NCBI RefSeq assembly: GCF_004341245.1
Contig: NZ_SLWY01000001.1
Coordinates: forward strand, 124,001 to 188,000
Reading direction: 5' to 3'
Origin: Plasticicumulans lactativorans
Lineage (GTDB): Bacteria > Pseudomonadota > Gammaproteobacteria > Competibacterales > Competibacteraceae
Length of the DNA stretch: 64,000 nt
Part shown: positions 50,712 through 62,809 of the stretch, piece by piece
How positions within the stretch are numbered: position 1 is the first letter of the stretch
Layout: every line of letters starts with the position of its first letter
Position numbers and translations under genes: made by a program
The notes under the pieces: model-generated
What the model saw: only the letters and a program-made list of their open reading frames with translations
What the model was told of the DNA's origin: nothing
Database searches by the model: none

Positions 50712-51656
50712 ATGCCCCGTTCCGTCAAGCCCTGGCTGGCCGCGCTGCTGCTCGCGCTGCCGCTCGCCGCGGCGGCCGCGCCGCGCGTGCTCGCCACCAT
50801 CAAGCCGGTCCAGTCGCTGGCCGCCGGCGTCATGGCCGGCGTCGGCGAGCCGAAGGTGCTGGTCAGCGGGCGCGCCTCGGAGCACGACTTCTCGCTGCGG
50901 CCCTCGGACATGCGTGCGATCACCGAGGCCGACCTGGTGCTGTGGATCGGCCCGTCGCTCGAGGGCTTCATGATCCGGCCGCTCGCCGCGCATCCGCAGG
51001 TGCGGGCCGTGGCGCTGCTCGACGCCCCGGGCATCGACACCCTCGCCCCGCGCGCCGGCGGGGCGTGGGAGGTCCACGAGCACGGTGCCCACGACGACCA
51101 CGACCACGACGACCACGACGGGGCCGGGCACGGTGCGCAGGTCGAGCCGCACATCTGGCTCGATCCGCGCAACGCGCAGGCGATCACGCGCGCCATCGCC
51201 GCCGCGCTCAGCGAGCGCGACCCGGCCAACGGCGCGACCTACGCCCGCAACGCCGAGGCCCAGGTGGCACGCCTCGCGGCGCTGGAGGACGAACTCGCGG
51301 CACGCCTGGCGCCGCTGCGCGGGCGGCCGTTCGTGGTCTTCCACGACGCCTATGCGTACTTCGAACGCCGCTTCGACCTCACCGCGGTGGGCTCGATCAC
51401 CGTCAGCCCCGAGCGCAAGCCCTCGGCGCAGCGCATCCAGGCGATCCGCCAGAAGATCCGCGACAGCGGCGCACGCTGCGTGTTCAGCGAGCCGCAGTTC
51501 GACGCCGCGCTGGTGGCGACGCTGGTCGAGGATACCGGCGTGCACCGCGGCGAACTCGACCCCACCGGCACCGACGCGGCCGGCGGCGCGGATGCCTATT
51601 TCACCCTGCTGCGCCGCCTCGCCGCGGCCCTCGCCGGGTGCCTCGGCGATGCCTGA
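50712..51656 (+). CDS. znuA: Zinc ABC transporter substrate-binding protein ZnuA
   Basis: A 314-residue periplasmic zinc-binding protein. Signal peptide 1-22 (ending AAA-AP), then two lobes with the zinc-ligand His residues in ASEHDFSLRPSD, VEPHIWLDP and FVVFHDAYAYF, and the acidic ligand region in LDPTGTDA. A His/Asp-rich loop (HEHGAHDDHDHDDHDG, about 119-134) is typical of ZnuA. It is divergent from zur. The reading frame stops normally at DAYFTLLRRL...; a second ZnuA-like C-terminus follows in another frame. Confidence 0.95.
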   Translation: MPRSVKPWLAALLLALPLAAAAAPRVLATIKPVQSLAAGVMAGVGEPKVLVSGRASEHDFSLRPSDMRAITEADLVLWIGPSLEGFMIRPLAAHPQVRAVALLDAPGIDTLAPRAGGAWEVHEHGAHDDHDHDDHDGAGHGAQVEPHIWLDPRNAQAITRAIAAALSERDPANGATYARNAEAQVARLAALEDELAARLAPLRGRPFVVFHDAYAYFERRFDLTAVGSITVSPERKPSAQRIQAIRQKIRDSGARCVFSEPQFDAALVATLVEDTGVHRGELDPTGTDAAGGADAYFTLLRRLAAALAGCLGDA

Positions 51657-51658
51657 GC

Positions 51659-51760
51659 GCGGTCGGCGGCGGCGTGGGGCGTGCCGATGCGCCGGCGGAC
51701 AGCTACGTCGCGCTGATGCGCCACGATGCCGCGCTGCCGGTCGCGACGATGCAGCGCTGA
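51659..51760 (+). pseudogene. Possible remnant of a metal-binding ABC protein C-terminus
   Basis: Directly after the znuA stop, frame +2 relative to znuA reads AVGGGVGRADAPADSYVALM then RHDAALPV and stops at 51758-51760. The RADAPADSYVALMRHD stretch resembles the C-terminal DGPAxTYxxMMRHN element of MntC/ZnuA-type binding proteins. It has no start, and znuA already has a complete C-terminus, so a fragment of a second gene copy is the simplest reading. Only ~33 codons, so chance is possible. Confidence 0.4.
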
Positions 51761-51815
51761 CGGCGCGCCGCGCTACGCTGGAAGGGCGCGTGCAGCGCGC
51801 GGTCGAGGTCCATCG

Positions 51816-52835
<1,020 letters not shown>

Positions 52836-52937
52836 GCGCGCCGCGGCGGGCTTGGAAGGGCACCGTCGCGCCCCCATCTACGCCAAGGGCGGTTGACGGC
52901 AGGTGCAGTCGTGTGCCCGCCCGTGGGCCGTTCTCCG

Positions 52938-52943
52938 TATACT
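52938..52943 (+). promoter_or_regulatory. Candidate -10 box upstream of fmdB-like gene
   Basis: TATACT at 52938-52943 is close to the -10 consensus, 66 bases before the ATG of the zinc-ribbon gene. No convincing -35 lies 16-18 bases upstream (the TTGACG at 52893 is too far), so only the -10 is offered. Confidence 0.3.
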
Positions 52944-53008
52944 GGCGCCCCTGTTCCCGTCGTGCGCCGGAGCGCCCCGGCGCGCTGTCCATTCATGAGG
53001 TTGACGTC

Positions 53009-53290
53009 ATGCCGATCTACGAATACCGCTGCGACGCCTGCGGCCACGAACTCGAAGCCATGCAGAAGATGAGCGCCGCGCCGCTCACCGACTGTCCCGC
53101 CTGCGCGACGCCGGCGCTGAAGAAGCTGATCTCGGCGGCCGGTTTCCGCCTGTCGGGCGGTGGCTGGTACGAGACCGATTTCAAGTCCGGCGACAAGAAG
53201 AACGTCGCGAAGAAGGAGGAAACCCCATCGGCACCCGCCGCCTGCGGCAGCGGCGGCTGCGGCGCACCCGCCTGCGCGGCGGGCGCCTGA
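53009..53290 (+). CDS. FmdB-family zinc ribbon protein
   Basis: A 93-residue protein opening MPIYEYRCDACGHELE, with two CxxC pairs (CDAC and CPAC) forming a zinc ribbon over about 45 residues and an extended C-terminal tail with three more Cys (AACGSGGCGAPACAAGA). FmdB-like proteins are common just upstream of aspS in proteobacteria, as here; function is unknown, with putative regulatory roles. The gap to aspS is about 126 bases. Confidence 0.92.
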   Translation: MPIYEYRCDACGHELEAMQKMSAAPLTDCPACATPALKKLISAAGFRLSGGGWYETDFKSGDKKNVAKKEETPSAPAACGSGGCGAPACAAGA

Positions 53291-53416
53291 GCGCCGCCGC
53301 TGCCCGCCGCGGGGCCGCCCGCCGGCGCGCGTTGCGTGACCGGGAGCGGCCCCTTACCATGCCCGGCCCTTGCCGCGTCGCCGCTGGCGACGCCCCGAAT
53401 CGACGGTAATCCACGA

Positions 53417-55189
<1,773 letters not shown>

Positions 55190-55202
55190 GCGGCGCGGCG
55201 CC

Positions 55203-56594
55203 TCAGGGCGTGTAGGCGAGGCGCAGCCCGCCCCAGTGGCGCCCGTCGACCGTGATCGGCGCCGAGACCTCCTTCATCAGCACGAAGCGGCCGCCGCCCA
55301 TGTCGCGGCGGTAGGTCTGCAGCAGCACCGGCCGGGTGTTGCGCGCCGAGGCGAGCCCGGTGCGGTCGTTGAAGATGCGCCGGTTGCGGCAGTGCGCGGC
55401 GTTCCACACCGGGTCCTTGCGCTGCGCCTCGGCGTACTTGCGGTTGTGCGTCGGCAGGTAGCCGTGGTCGTCGACCGCCGCGCAGAAGGCCACGCGCGCA
55501 TCGGTGGCGAGCACCGCCTCCTGCAGCGGCGGCAGCACGCGGTCGGTGAACAGCGTGAAGCGGGTCAGGTACTGCTGCGGGTCGGTGCCGGCGATGGGGC
55601 GGTAGTTGCGGTCGAACAGGTCGTCGAGGCCGATCTCGCCCTTGGCGAGCGCCTGCGTGAACAGCGCCGAGACCTCGGCGGCGAGCTGCTTCACGCGCTG
55701 CACGTAGCGCGCGTCGACGGTGTCCACGCCGTCGACGGCGGTGACGCCGACCAGGCGCTCGCTCAGTTCCTGCACCCGCACCAGCTGGTCGCTCGCCTCG
55801 CGCAGGTTGCGGCTCGACGACTGCACGTCGCTGGCGAGGTCGTCGAGCGCGCTGACGGTGCTGCGGCAATCGGCGTCGATCCCCGCCACCGCGCTGCCGA
55901 TGCGGGCGGCCTGCGCGTCGACGTCGCGCATCGAGGCGTCGAGGTTCGCCATCACTTCCTGGATCGCCTGGGTGCCGCGGCGCACCTCCTCGGACTTGGC
56001 CTTGCTGCGCGCGCCCTGCGCGATCAGCGCGCGGGTCTGCTCGAACAGTTCGGCGAGCGTGCGGTCGATCTCGGCGGTCGAGGTGCGGGTCTGCTGCGCG
56101 AGCTGCTTGACCTCGCTCGCCACCACGGCGAAGCCGCGCCCGGCCTCGCCGGCGCGCACCGCCTCGATGGTGGCGTTGAGGGCGAGCAGGTTGGTCTGCT
56201 TGGCGACAGCGTCGATGCCCTTGGCGACCTGGCCGACGCGCTCGATGGCGAGGCCGAGCTGCGCCAGCTGCGCTTCCATCGCCGCCACCGACTCGGTCAG
56301 CGCGTGGATGTCGGCGAACGAGGCGTTGATGGTCTGCAGCGAGCGCTCGACGGCGTGGCGGGTGGTCTCCAGCACGTGCTGGGTGCTGCCGGTGGCGTTG
56401 GCCACCTCGCCGTTGCTCGCGGCCATCTGTGTGGCCAGCGCCTGCAGCGCGGCGAAGGCGTCGACCGCGCGCGCGGCGCGCTCGCTGACCTCGCCGACGT
56501 GGCCGGTGATGTCGGTGATCGCGATCGCGAGCTGGCCGGCGTAGTCGGCGACCTCCCGGATGATCGAAGCGGTGTCCGTGTCGCTGGCGCTCAT
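55203..56594 (-). CDS. Soluble methyl-accepting chemotaxis-like protein with C-terminal sensor
   Basis: A 463-residue protein with no membrane helix or signal peptide. The N-terminal ~310 residues are MCP-type coiled coil with the tip [19 protein letters not shown]; the C-terminal ~150 residues form a conserved module seen in some MCPs ([49 protein letters not shown]). This reverses the usual input-output order. The ligand is unknown; the module has several conserved His/Asp that could bind a cofactor or metal. No che genes are adjacent. Confidence 0.88.
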   Translation of the reverse strand: MSASDTDTASIIREVADYAGQLAIAITDITGHVGEVSERAARAVDAFAALQALATQMAASNGEVANATGSTQHVLETTRHAVERSLQTINASFADIHALTESVAAMEAQLAQLGLAIERVGQVAKGIDAVAKQTNLLALNATIEAVRAGEAGRGFAVVASEVKQLAQQTRTSTAEIDRTLAELFEQTRALIAQGARSKAKSEEVRRGTQAIQEVMANLDASMRDVDAQAARIGSAVAGIDADCRSTVSALDDLASDVQSSSRNLREASDQLVRVQELSERLVGVTAVDGVDTVDARYVQRVKQLAAEVSALFTQALAKGEIGLDDLFDRNYRPIAGTDPQQYLTRFTLFTDRVLPPLQEAVLATDARVAFCAAVDDHGYLPTHNRKYAEAQRKDPVWNAAHCRNRRIFNDRTGLASARNTRPVLLQTYRRDMGGGRFVLMKEVSAPITVDGRHWGGLRLAYTP

Positions 56595-56659
56595 GCGCGG
56601 GCCCTCGGGCGGCGTGGACGGGCCGCCGGGGCCATCCCGGCGGGGTCTCGGCGGGACCG

Positions 56660-57082
56660 TCAGAGCCGATGCGTCTCGAGGGCGCAGCCGTGCTCGCGGT
56701 AGGCGCGGAAGCGTTCGCGCGAGGCGCCCAGCACGGCCGGCGACTGGTCGATCGGCTCGGCGATGCGGGCGCAGTGCTCGAAGGCTTCGGGCAGGGTCGG
56801 CGCGAGGTTGATCAGCACCTCGCGATGCTCCGCCGGCGCCGCGCCGGTGCCGATCAGGACCGGCGCCGTCGGCCCCGCGGCGCAGTGTAGGCGATGGGGA
56901 ACGAAGCTGCCCTTGCGGAAGCTCCACAGCAGTTCGTCGAGTGCCGCGGCCTGCGCGGCGTCGGCTGCGCGCACGAACAGGCGGTGGCCGCGGCCGAAGG
57001 CCTTCTCGGCCAGCCGGCAGGCGAACAGCAGGCGCTCGTGCGGGTCGCTGCCGGCGAGGACGTAGAAGTCGACGCGCGGCAT
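56660..57082 (-). CDS. holC: DNA polymerase III subunit chi (HolC)
   Basis: A 140-residue protein. HolC links the clamp loader to single-strand-binding protein. It begins [27 protein letters not shown] and has the [13 protein letters not shown] region typical of chi. It shares one base with the pepA stop (TGATG) and is the usual gene downstream of pepA in Gamma- and Betaproteobacteria. Confidence 0.92.
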   Translation of the reverse strand: MPRVDFYVLAGSDPHERLLFACRLAEKAFGRGHRLFVRAADAAQAAALDELLWSFRKGSFVPHRLHCAAGPTAPVLIGTGAAPAEHREVLINLAPTLPEAFEHCARIAEPIDQSPAVLGASRERFRAYREHGCALETHRL

Positions 57083-58587
57083 CAGGCGCGCGCGGCCGCC
57101 GCGCGATCGAGCAGGAACTGCGTCAGCAGCGGCACCGGGCGCCCGGTCGCGCCCTTGGCCTTGCCGCTCTTCCAGGCGGTGCCGGCGATGTCGAGGTGCG
57201 CCCAGTGGAACTTCTTCGTGTAGCGCGCGAGGAAGCACGCCGCGGTGATCGCACCGCCCTCGCGCGGGCCGACGTTGGCCATGTCGGCGAAGTTGCTGTC
57301 GAGGCCGTCCTGGTAGTCGTCCCACAGCGGCAGCTCCCAGGCGCGGTCGGCGGCCTGGCGGCCGGCGTCGAGCAGGTCGTGGGTGAGCGGGGCATGGTTG
57401 CTGAACAGGCCGTGCGGGTGATGGCCGAGCGCGATCACGCAGGCGCCGGTGAGGGTGGCGATGTCCACCACCACGGCCGGATCGTAGTGGCGCTCGACCC
57501 AGGTGAGGGCGTCGCAGAGGATCAGCCGTCCCTCGGCGTCGGTGTTGAGGATCTCGACGGTCTGCCCGGACAGGCTGGTGATCACGTCACCGGGGCGGGT
57601 GGCGTTGCCGCCCGGCATGTTCTCGACCGCGGCGATCACCCCGACCACGTGCAGCGGCAGCTGCAGGTCGCGGCAGGCGAGCAGGGTGCCGAGCACCGCG
57701 GCCGCGCCGCACATGTCGTACTTCATCAGGTCCATCTCGGCGGCCGGCTTGATCGAGATGCCACCGGTGTCGAAGGTGACCCCCTTGCCGACCAGCACCA
57801 CCGGCTTCGCGCCGTCCGCCGCGCCGCGGTACTCCAGCGCGATCAGCCGCGGCGGCTGCGCCGAGCCGCGGGCCACCGCGAGCAGCGCCCCGGCGCCCAT
57901 GGCCTCGAGCTCGGGCTGGCCGAGCACCTGCACGCTGAGCCGCGCATCGCTCTCGGCCAGCGTCTGCGCGCGCTGGGCGAGGTGGACCGGGGTGCAGATG
58001 TTGGGCGGCAGGTTGCCGAGGTCGCGCGCCAGGCGCACGCCGGCGGCGACCGCGAGCGCCTCGCGCAGGGCCTGCTCGCCGGGGGCGAGTTCGCGCCGGC
58101 TCGGCACGCTCAGTACAATCCGCTTCAGCGTCCGCCGCGGCTGGTCCTTGCGGCTCTTGAGTTCGTCGAAGCGGTACAGCGCCTCCTCGGTGGCCTCGAC
58201 CGCGTGGCGGACCTTCCACGCCGTGTCGCGGCCCTTGACGCCGAGTTCGGTCAGGTAGCACACCGCCTCGGTCGCTCCGGTCTCGTGCAGCGTGTTCGCC
58301 ATGTGGGTGATCACCTGCCGGTAGCGGCGATCGTCGAGGTCGCGTTCGCGGCCGCAGCCCACCACCAGCACGCGGTCGCAGAGGGCGTGGGGGGTGTGCA
58401 CCAGCAGCAGCGACTGGCCGATCTTGCCTTCGAGGTCGCCGCGGCGCAGCAGGTTGGAGAGAAAACCGTCGGTGGCGGCGTCGAACTGCTCGGCGGCCGG
58501 CGACAGGCGCCGCGATTCGTAGACGCCGATGATCAGGCAGGCGGTGCGCTGCTTTTCCGGGTTGCCGCTCTTGACAGAGAATTCCAT
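57082..58587 (-). CDS. pepA: Leucyl aminopeptidase PepA
   Basis: A 501-residue M17 metallo-aminopeptidase. The C-terminal catalytic domain has [15 protein letters not shown] (catalytic Lys and metal ligand Asp) and the signature [14 protein letters not shown]; the N-terminal domain is the variable regulatory lobe. In E. coli it also binds DNA at cer and carAB. Divergent from lptF, and coupled to holC downstream. Confidence 0.97.
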   Translation of the reverse strand: MEFSVKSGNPEKQRTACLIIGVYESRRLSPAAEQFDAATDGFLSNLLRRGDLEGKIGQSLLLVHTPHALCDRVLVVGCGRERDLDDRRYRQVITHMANTLHETGATEAVCYLTELGVKGRDTAWKVRHAVEATEEALYRFDELKSRKDQPRRTLKRIVLSVPSRRELAPGEQALREALAVAAGVRLARDLGNLPPNICTPVHLAQRAQTLAESDARLSVQVLGQPELEAMGAGALLAVARGSAQPPRLIALEYRGAADGAKPVVLVGKGVTFDTGGISIKPAAEMDLMKYDMCGAAAVLGTLLACRDLQLPLHVVGVIAAVENMPGGNATRPGDVITSLSGQTVEILNTDAEGRLILCDALTWVERHYDPAVVVDIATLTGACVIALGHHPHGLFSNHAPLTHDLLDAGRQAADRAWELPLWDDYQDGLDSNFADMANVGPREGGAITAACFLARYTKKFHWAHLDIAGTAWKSGKAKGATGRPVPLLTQFLLDRAAAARA

Positions 58588-58686
58588 TCAGGGGCTCCGA
58601 AGGTCTGGGGGTGGCCGGGCGCGGCAGGCCGGACCGGGCGGCGGTGACGTCCGGAGGGCGGAGGCGGCCGTGTCGGGTGGCGAAAA

Positions 58687-58716
58687 AGTTTAGCCGGATT
58701 GAATTTGCGTTCACAA
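58687..58716 (-). promoter_or_regulatory. Candidate sigma-70 promoter for pepA
   Basis: On the minus strand TTGTGA (58716-58711) and TAAACT (58692-58687) are separated by 18 bases, about 100 bases before the pepA ATG, in a local AT-rich patch of the pepA-lptF divergent gap. Read by eye; the opposite promoter for lptF is not obvious. Confidence 0.4.
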
Positions 58717-58750
58717 CGCCGCCCGCCGGGGCGGCCCCGGGGAGCCGGCC

Positions 58751-59839
58751 GTGCTGAAGACCGTCGATCGATTCATCCTGCGCGAGGTGGCCTTGAGCCT
58801 GGGCGCGACGCTCGTGGTGCTGCTCGCGATCGTGCTCGCGAGCCGCCTCGCCAACTACCTGACGCAGGTGGCCAACGGGCTGCTGGTCAAGGAGGTGATC
58901 CTGCGCATGCTGGTGCTGCAGTCGATCCGCTTCCTGCCGGTGCTGGTGCCGATCGCCTTCCTGCTCGGCATCATGCTGACGCTGGGCCGCCTGTACCAGG
59001 ACAGCGAGATGGTCGCGCTCACCGCCTGCGGCTACGGCCCCGGCGAGATCTACCGTCCGCTGCTGCTGCTCGCGCTGCCGCTGCTCGTGCTGCTGCTGCT
59101 GATCTCGCTGTGGGTCGCACCGGCGGCCGCCACGCTGCAGTTCGAACTGCAGGCGCGGGCGCGCCAGCAGGCGCAGGTGTCGGTGTTCAACCCGGGCACC
59201 TTCCGCGAGGCCGCCAACGGCCGCCACGTCGTCTACGTGGCCGCGCTCGACCCGGCCAGCAACGAGATGCTGCAGGTGTTCATCCAGAGTCGCGAGTCCG
59301 ACGGCGGCGTCGCCATCACCACCGGCGACCGCGGCCACCAGGAAGTCGACGCCGCCGGCAACCGCTTCATGGTGCTGTACGACGGCTACCGCTACGAGGG
59401 CCGCCCCGATGCGCTGGACTACCAGGTGTCGCGCTTCGACCGCCTGCGGGTGAAGCTCGAGGCCCCGCCGGCCGAAGCCATCGGCAAGCGTGAAGGGGTG
59501 ACGAGCGAGCGCCTGCTGGCCGGCTCGCGCCAGGACCTCGCCGAACTGCACGGGCGCCTGGGCGGGCCGGTGTCGGTGCTGCTGATCGCCTTCGTGGCGC
59601 CGCTGCTCGCCCGCGCTCGCCCGCGCGAGAACCGCTATGGCCGCGTGCTCGGCGCGATCCTCGTCTACGCCGTGTACATCAACCTGCTCGGCATCGGTAA
59701 GGCCTGGCTGGAGAAGGGCACGCTGGGGCCGCTGGTCGGCCTGTGGTGGGTGCACGCGCTGCTCGCGCTGCTCGCGCTGGGGCTGTGGTGGCGGTACTAC
59801 GGCTTCCGGAGCAGCGAGCGTGTGGAGGTGCCGGCATGA
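58751..59839 (+). CDS. lptF: LPS export permease LptF
   Basis: LptF with LptG and LptB2 extracts LPS from the inner membrane. The 362-residue protein has the YjgP/YjgQ layout: three N-terminal helices (about 12-120), a periplasmic beta-jellyroll (about 130-260) and three C-terminal helices. It opens VDRFILREVALSLGATLVVL. Overlaps lptG by four bases (ATGA). Confidence 0.96.
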   Translation: MLKTVDRFILREVALSLGATLVVLLAIVLASRLANYLTQVANGLLVKEVILRMLVLQSIRFLPVLVPIAFLLGIMLTLGRLYQDSEMVALTACGYGPGEIYRPLLLLALPLLVLLLLISLWVAPAAATLQFELQARARQQAQVSVFNPGTFREAANGRHVVYVAALDPASNEMLQVFIQSRESDGGVAITTGDRGHQEVDAAGNRFMVLYDGYRYEGRPDALDYQVSRFDRLRVKLEAPPAEAIGKREGVTSERLLAGSRQDLAELHGRLGGPVSVLLIAFVAPLLARARPRENRYGRVLGAILVYAVYINLLGIGKAWLEKGTLGPLVGLWWVHALLALLALGLWWRYYGFRSSERVEVPA

Positions 59840-60906
59840 GACTGATGGACCGCTACGTGCGCCGCTCGGTGATCGCGACCTCGCTGATCGCGCTGCTGGT
59901 GCTGCTCGCGCTCGAGACCTTCTTCACGCTGCTGGTGGAGCTGGAGGATCTCGGCGTCGGCCACTACGGCATCGACGACATCGCCCTCTACCTGCTGCTG
60001 ACGCTGCCGCGGCGCGCCTACGAGACCTTCCCGATGGCGCTGCTGCTCGGCGGGCTGATGGGCATGGGGGCGCTCGCCGCGGGCAGCGAACTCGTGGTGA
60101 TGCGCAGCGCCGGGGTGTCGATCCTGCGGCTGGTGGTCGCGGCAATGAAGGCCGGACTCATCCTGTGCGCCCTCGCGCTGCTGCTCGGCGAGTTCGTCGC
60201 CCCGCCCGGCGAGCGCCTCGCCGAGGACCTGCGCAGCCAGGCGAAGTCGCGGACGCTGGCGATCCGCGACGGCAAGGGCTTCTGGGCGCGCGACGGCGCG
60301 AACTTCGTCAACGTGCGCGCGGTGCGCCCCGGTGCCGAACTCGCCGACATCTACCTGTACGAACTCGACGAGCATTCGGCGCTGCTGTCGGTGACCCACG
60401 CCCGCGCTGCCCGCTACGACGCCGCCGGGCAGCGCTGGCTGCTCAACGACGTGCAGCGCGACGACATCGCCGCCGAGCGCGTGACCCGCACCGCGAGCGC
60501 CTCGATCCCGTGGCGCTCGGTGATCGACCCGGGCAAGCTCGAAGTGCTCGCGGCCAAGCCCGAGACGCTGGCGATGCGCGACCTGCTGACCTTCTCGTCC
60601 TACCTCGCCGACAACGGCCTCGACGCGCGCAACTACGAGCTCGCCTTCTGGGGCAAGGCGCTGTCACCGCTCGCCAACCTGACGATGCTGTTCATCGCGA
60701 TGCCCTTCGTGTTCGGCCACCAGCGCAGCGGCAGCGCCGGTCAGCGCCTGCTGATCGGCATCTTCCTCGGCATCGGCTTCTTCCTCGCCAACCGCGTGCT
60801 GGCGAACCTGGTGGTGGTCTACGGCGCCTCGCCGCTGCTCGCCGCCGCGCTGCCGATTGTGCTGTTCTTCGGCGGCGGTCTGGCCGCGCTGCGGCGCATG
60901 CGCTGA
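59836..60906 (+). CDS. lptG: LPS export permease LptG
   Basis: A 356-residue partner of LptF with the same six-helix plus jellyroll layout, opening MRLMDRYVRRSVIATSLIAL. The segment ELVVMRSAGVSILRL is the coupling helix that contacts LptB. Translation is coupled to lptF by the ATGA overlap. Its stop is 9 bases from the convergent RDD gene. Confidence 0.96.
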   Translation: MRLMDRYVRRSVIATSLIALLVLLALETFFTLLVELEDLGVGHYGIDDIALYLLLTLPRRAYETFPMALLLGGLMGMGALAAGSELVVMRSAGVSILRLVVAAMKAGLILCALALLLGEFVAPPGERLAEDLRSQAKSRTLAIRDGKGFWARDGANFVNVRAVRPGAELADIYLYELDEHSALLSVTHARAARYDAAGQRWLLNDVQRDDIAAERVTRTASASIPWRSVIDPGKLEVLAAKPETLAMRDLLTFSSYLADNGLDARNYELAFWGKALSPLANLTMLFIAMPFVFGHQRSGSAGQRLLIGIFLGIGFFLANRVLANLVVVYGASPLLAAALPIVLFFGGGLAALRRMR

Positions 60907-60915
60907 GGGGCGGGT

Positions 60916-61434
60916 TCAGCGCGGCCGCGCGGCCGCGCGCACCAGCACGGTGCCGGAGTAGCGCTCGTGCAGGCGCGTGAGGACGGTCAGCAGCAGGCAG
61001 CCGAGGCCGGCGCCGAGGCTCGGCCACACGCCCACGCCCAGCACCTTGTGCAGGTACACCGCCGGCGCGAGCCACAGCGCACCGCACAGGAAGCGCAGCA
61101 GCGCCGGCCACCAGCCCACCCCGCCGCCGTCCTCGGCCTGCACGCGCAGCTTCCACGCGCGCAGGCCGAGCGTCTGTCCGCCGTGCACCCAGAAGCCGCC
61201 GTAGAACGCGAAGCTCACCAGCACCAGCCAGGTCTCGTTGAGCGGATGGCCGACCAGGGGGTTGCGGAAGTCGCGGAAGGCGTCGAGGCCGTAGACGGCG
61301 ATGCCGATCGTGAAGGGCACGAGCTGCGCGCACATCAGCACGCCGGCGAGCAGCAGCGCGTCGTAGACGATCGCGGCGAGGTGGCGCGGCAGGCCCGGGC
61401 GGGGCGGGGCGGGGCGCGGGGACGGGTCGGGCAT
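60916..61434 (-). CDS. RDD-family membrane protein
   Basis: A 172-residue protein with three membrane helices. RHLAAIVYDALLLAGVL carries the family R and first D, and TLGLRAWKLRVQAED is the conserved cytoplasmic loop. RDD proteins are small membrane proteins with proposed ion-exchange roles. ATG at 61434 starts a Pro-rich N terminus; a longer frame to 61485 is open but unsupported. Confidence 0.87.
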   Translation of the reverse strand: MPDPSPRPAPPRPGLPRHLAAIVYDALLLAGVLMCAQLVPFTIGIAVYGLDAFRDFRNPLVGHPLNETWLVLVSFAFYGGFWVHGGQTLGLRAWKLRVQAEDGGGVGWWPALLRFLCGALWLAPAVYLHKVLGVGVWPSLGAGLGCLLLTVLTRLHERYSGTVLVRAAARPR

Positions 61435-61577
61435 GAGACGGGAACTCGGTGGAGGCGCGGCGCTCGGCCGCGCGGCGCAGGACAACGCGCAAGCATTTAA
61501 CTATGGTAGGTAGGCTTCGGGAACTGCGTCGGCTGGCACGCACCCGTGAGATACCCACAACGACGACGGGAGGAGGC

Positions 61578-61934
61578 ATGAGTATCGTTGCCGAGTTATT
61601 GGCCAAGCCCGGCGTGCTCGCCGCGGGCGAGTACGCGTTCCGGGGCGACCGGTTCTCGTACAAGGGACAGATGTCCGAAGAACACGCGCGGATGGCGTCG
61701 ATCATGTGTCGCGCCACCACCATGGGGGTATGCATGCAGGGCCGCATGGCCGAGATCACCCGTAGCGGCACCGGTCTGCACAAGCCCCGCGGCTGGCTGT
61801 TGCACGGTGCCGACTACAGCATCTGCGTCGTGGCGAACGTGTTCTGCTTCATGCGCAACGACAAGGGCACGGTGAACGCGGTGGTCAAGCACATGCGCCA
61901 GGCGCTCGCCGACGTCAACATGGACCTCGTCTGA
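61578..61934 (+). CDS. DUF2173 (Roadblock/LC7-like) protein 1
   Basis: A 118-residue protein matching DUF2173: LLAKPGVLAAGEYAFRGDR at the N terminus, a central helix with Met/Cys (MASIMCRATTMGVCMQGR), then PRGWLLHGADYSICVVAN and a final amphipathic helix. The fold is predicted to be Roadblock/LC7-like, often a regulatory partner of small GTPases; role unknown. A very strong GGGAGGAGG precedes the ATG. First of three tandem paralogues. Confidence 0.87.
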   Translation: MSIVAELLAKPGVLAAGEYAFRGDRFSYKGQMSEEHARMASIMCRATTMGVCMQGRMAEITRSGTGLHKPRGWLLHGADYSICVVANVFCFMRNDKGTVNAVVKHMRQALADVNMDLV

Positions 61935-61982
61935 GGCTCCGCGCCACGCCCACCACCGAATTCAGGATCAGGAGACCCCAGC

Positions 61983-62369
61983 ATGGCCAAACTCGATTCA
62001 CTGCTCGCGCTGCCCGGCGCGCTCGCCGCATTCGAATTCCGCGCCAGCGGCGAACTGCTCACCCAGGAAATCGCCCCCAACGCGCCGCTCGACCCCGAGA
62101 TCCTCGACCTCGTGTGCCACATGTGCGCGGCCAACATGAGCATCTGCAACATGCAGACGCGCGGCTGGGAAGCCATCACCGGCATGAAGGGCTTCTTCCC
62201 GGTGCGCGAATTCACGCTGGTCGGCTTCGACTGGTCGGTGGTGGTCAGCAGCGCCCAGCGCGAGGCGCAGCGTGCCGCGGGCGAGCCGACGCTGGCGCCG
62301 TACCAGGGTGTGGTCCTCGCCAACCCGAAGGCCGATTACGAGGCGACCTTCGCTGCGCTGGACAAGTAG
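61983..62369 (+). CDS. DUF2173 (Roadblock/LC7-like) protein 2
   Basis: A 128-residue paralogue, the most divergent of the three. It shares LLALPGALAAFEF and the Met/Cys helix (VCHMCAANMSICNMQTR) but lacks PRGW, has FFPVREFTLVGFDWSVVV instead, and carries an insertion (about 90-115) before the last helix. It begins 48 bases after protein 1 with its own GGAG ribosome site. Confidence 0.86.
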   Translation: MAKLDSLLALPGALAAFEFRASGELLTQEIAPNAPLDPEILDLVCHMCAANMSICNMQTRGWEAITGMKGFFPVREFTLVGFDWSVVVSSAQREAQRAAGEPTLAPYQGVVLANPKADYEATFAALDK

Positions 62370-62378
62370 GAGACGGCC

Positions 62379-62711
62379 ATGATCAAGCGTCTCCTTGCAC
62401 TCGACGGCGTGCTGGCCGTATGCCGCTTCCGCGACGACGGCTCCCTGGTGGAAAGCTACGGTGGCCTCGCCACGGAGAAACTGGCCGCGCTGTCCGACGT
62501 CGCCCACGACTACCGGCGCATGGTCCAGGGCCAAGCCGACCAGGTCTCGATGTTCACCGGCATGCGCGGCTGGACCCCGCCGCGCGGCTGGGTGGTGCGC
62601 GGCGAAGCCCTGACCCTGTGCGGCGTCGGCAACCTCGTCTGCGTGCTCGACAACGGCGAAGGTTCCTTCAACGACATCCTCACCGAGATGTTGGAAGTCT
62701 CCCACTGGTGA
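62379..62711 (+). CDS. DUF2173 (Roadblock/LC7-like) protein 3
   Basis: A 110-residue paralogue opening MIKRLLALDGVLAVCRF, with a central helix and the TPPRGWVVRGEALTLCGVG segment shared with protein 1. It lies 9 bases after protein 2 (TAG, GGAGACGG, ATG), so the three are almost certainly one transcript. No GTPase, kinase or sulfur-oxidation gene is visible beside them. Confidence 0.87.
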   Translation: MIKRLLALDGVLAVCRFRDDGSLVESYGGLATEKLAALSDVAHDYRRMVQGQADQVSMFTGMRGWTPPRGWVVRGEALTLCGVGNLVCVLDNGEGSFNDILTEMLEVSHW

Positions 62712-62770
62712 CATCATGAGCCCGTGACGCGGGCCGCGGTGACCGCCGACGGACAACTGTCCGGGGTCGG

Positions 62771-62806
62771 ATGCAACATCGTGGTTTTGTAGCCACGATG
62801 TTGCAT
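62771..62806. promoter_or_regulatory. 14-bp-arm inverted repeat upstream of the L,D-transpeptidase gene
   Basis: ATGCAACATCGTGG (62771-62784) and CCACGATGTTGCAT (62793-62806) are exact inverted copies with an 8-base loop TTTTGTAG. It lies 60 bases after the last DUF2173 stop and 43 bases before the next start. It could terminate the DUF2173 transcript or be an operator; no clear T-run follows. Confidence 0.7.
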
Positions 62807-62809
62807 GTC

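Noticed and set aside
50654-51760. Alternative reading through znuA in a second frame
   Set aside because: Only its last ~33 codons resemble a protein; the rest is an out-of-frame copy of znuA. The tail is reported separately as a possible remnant.
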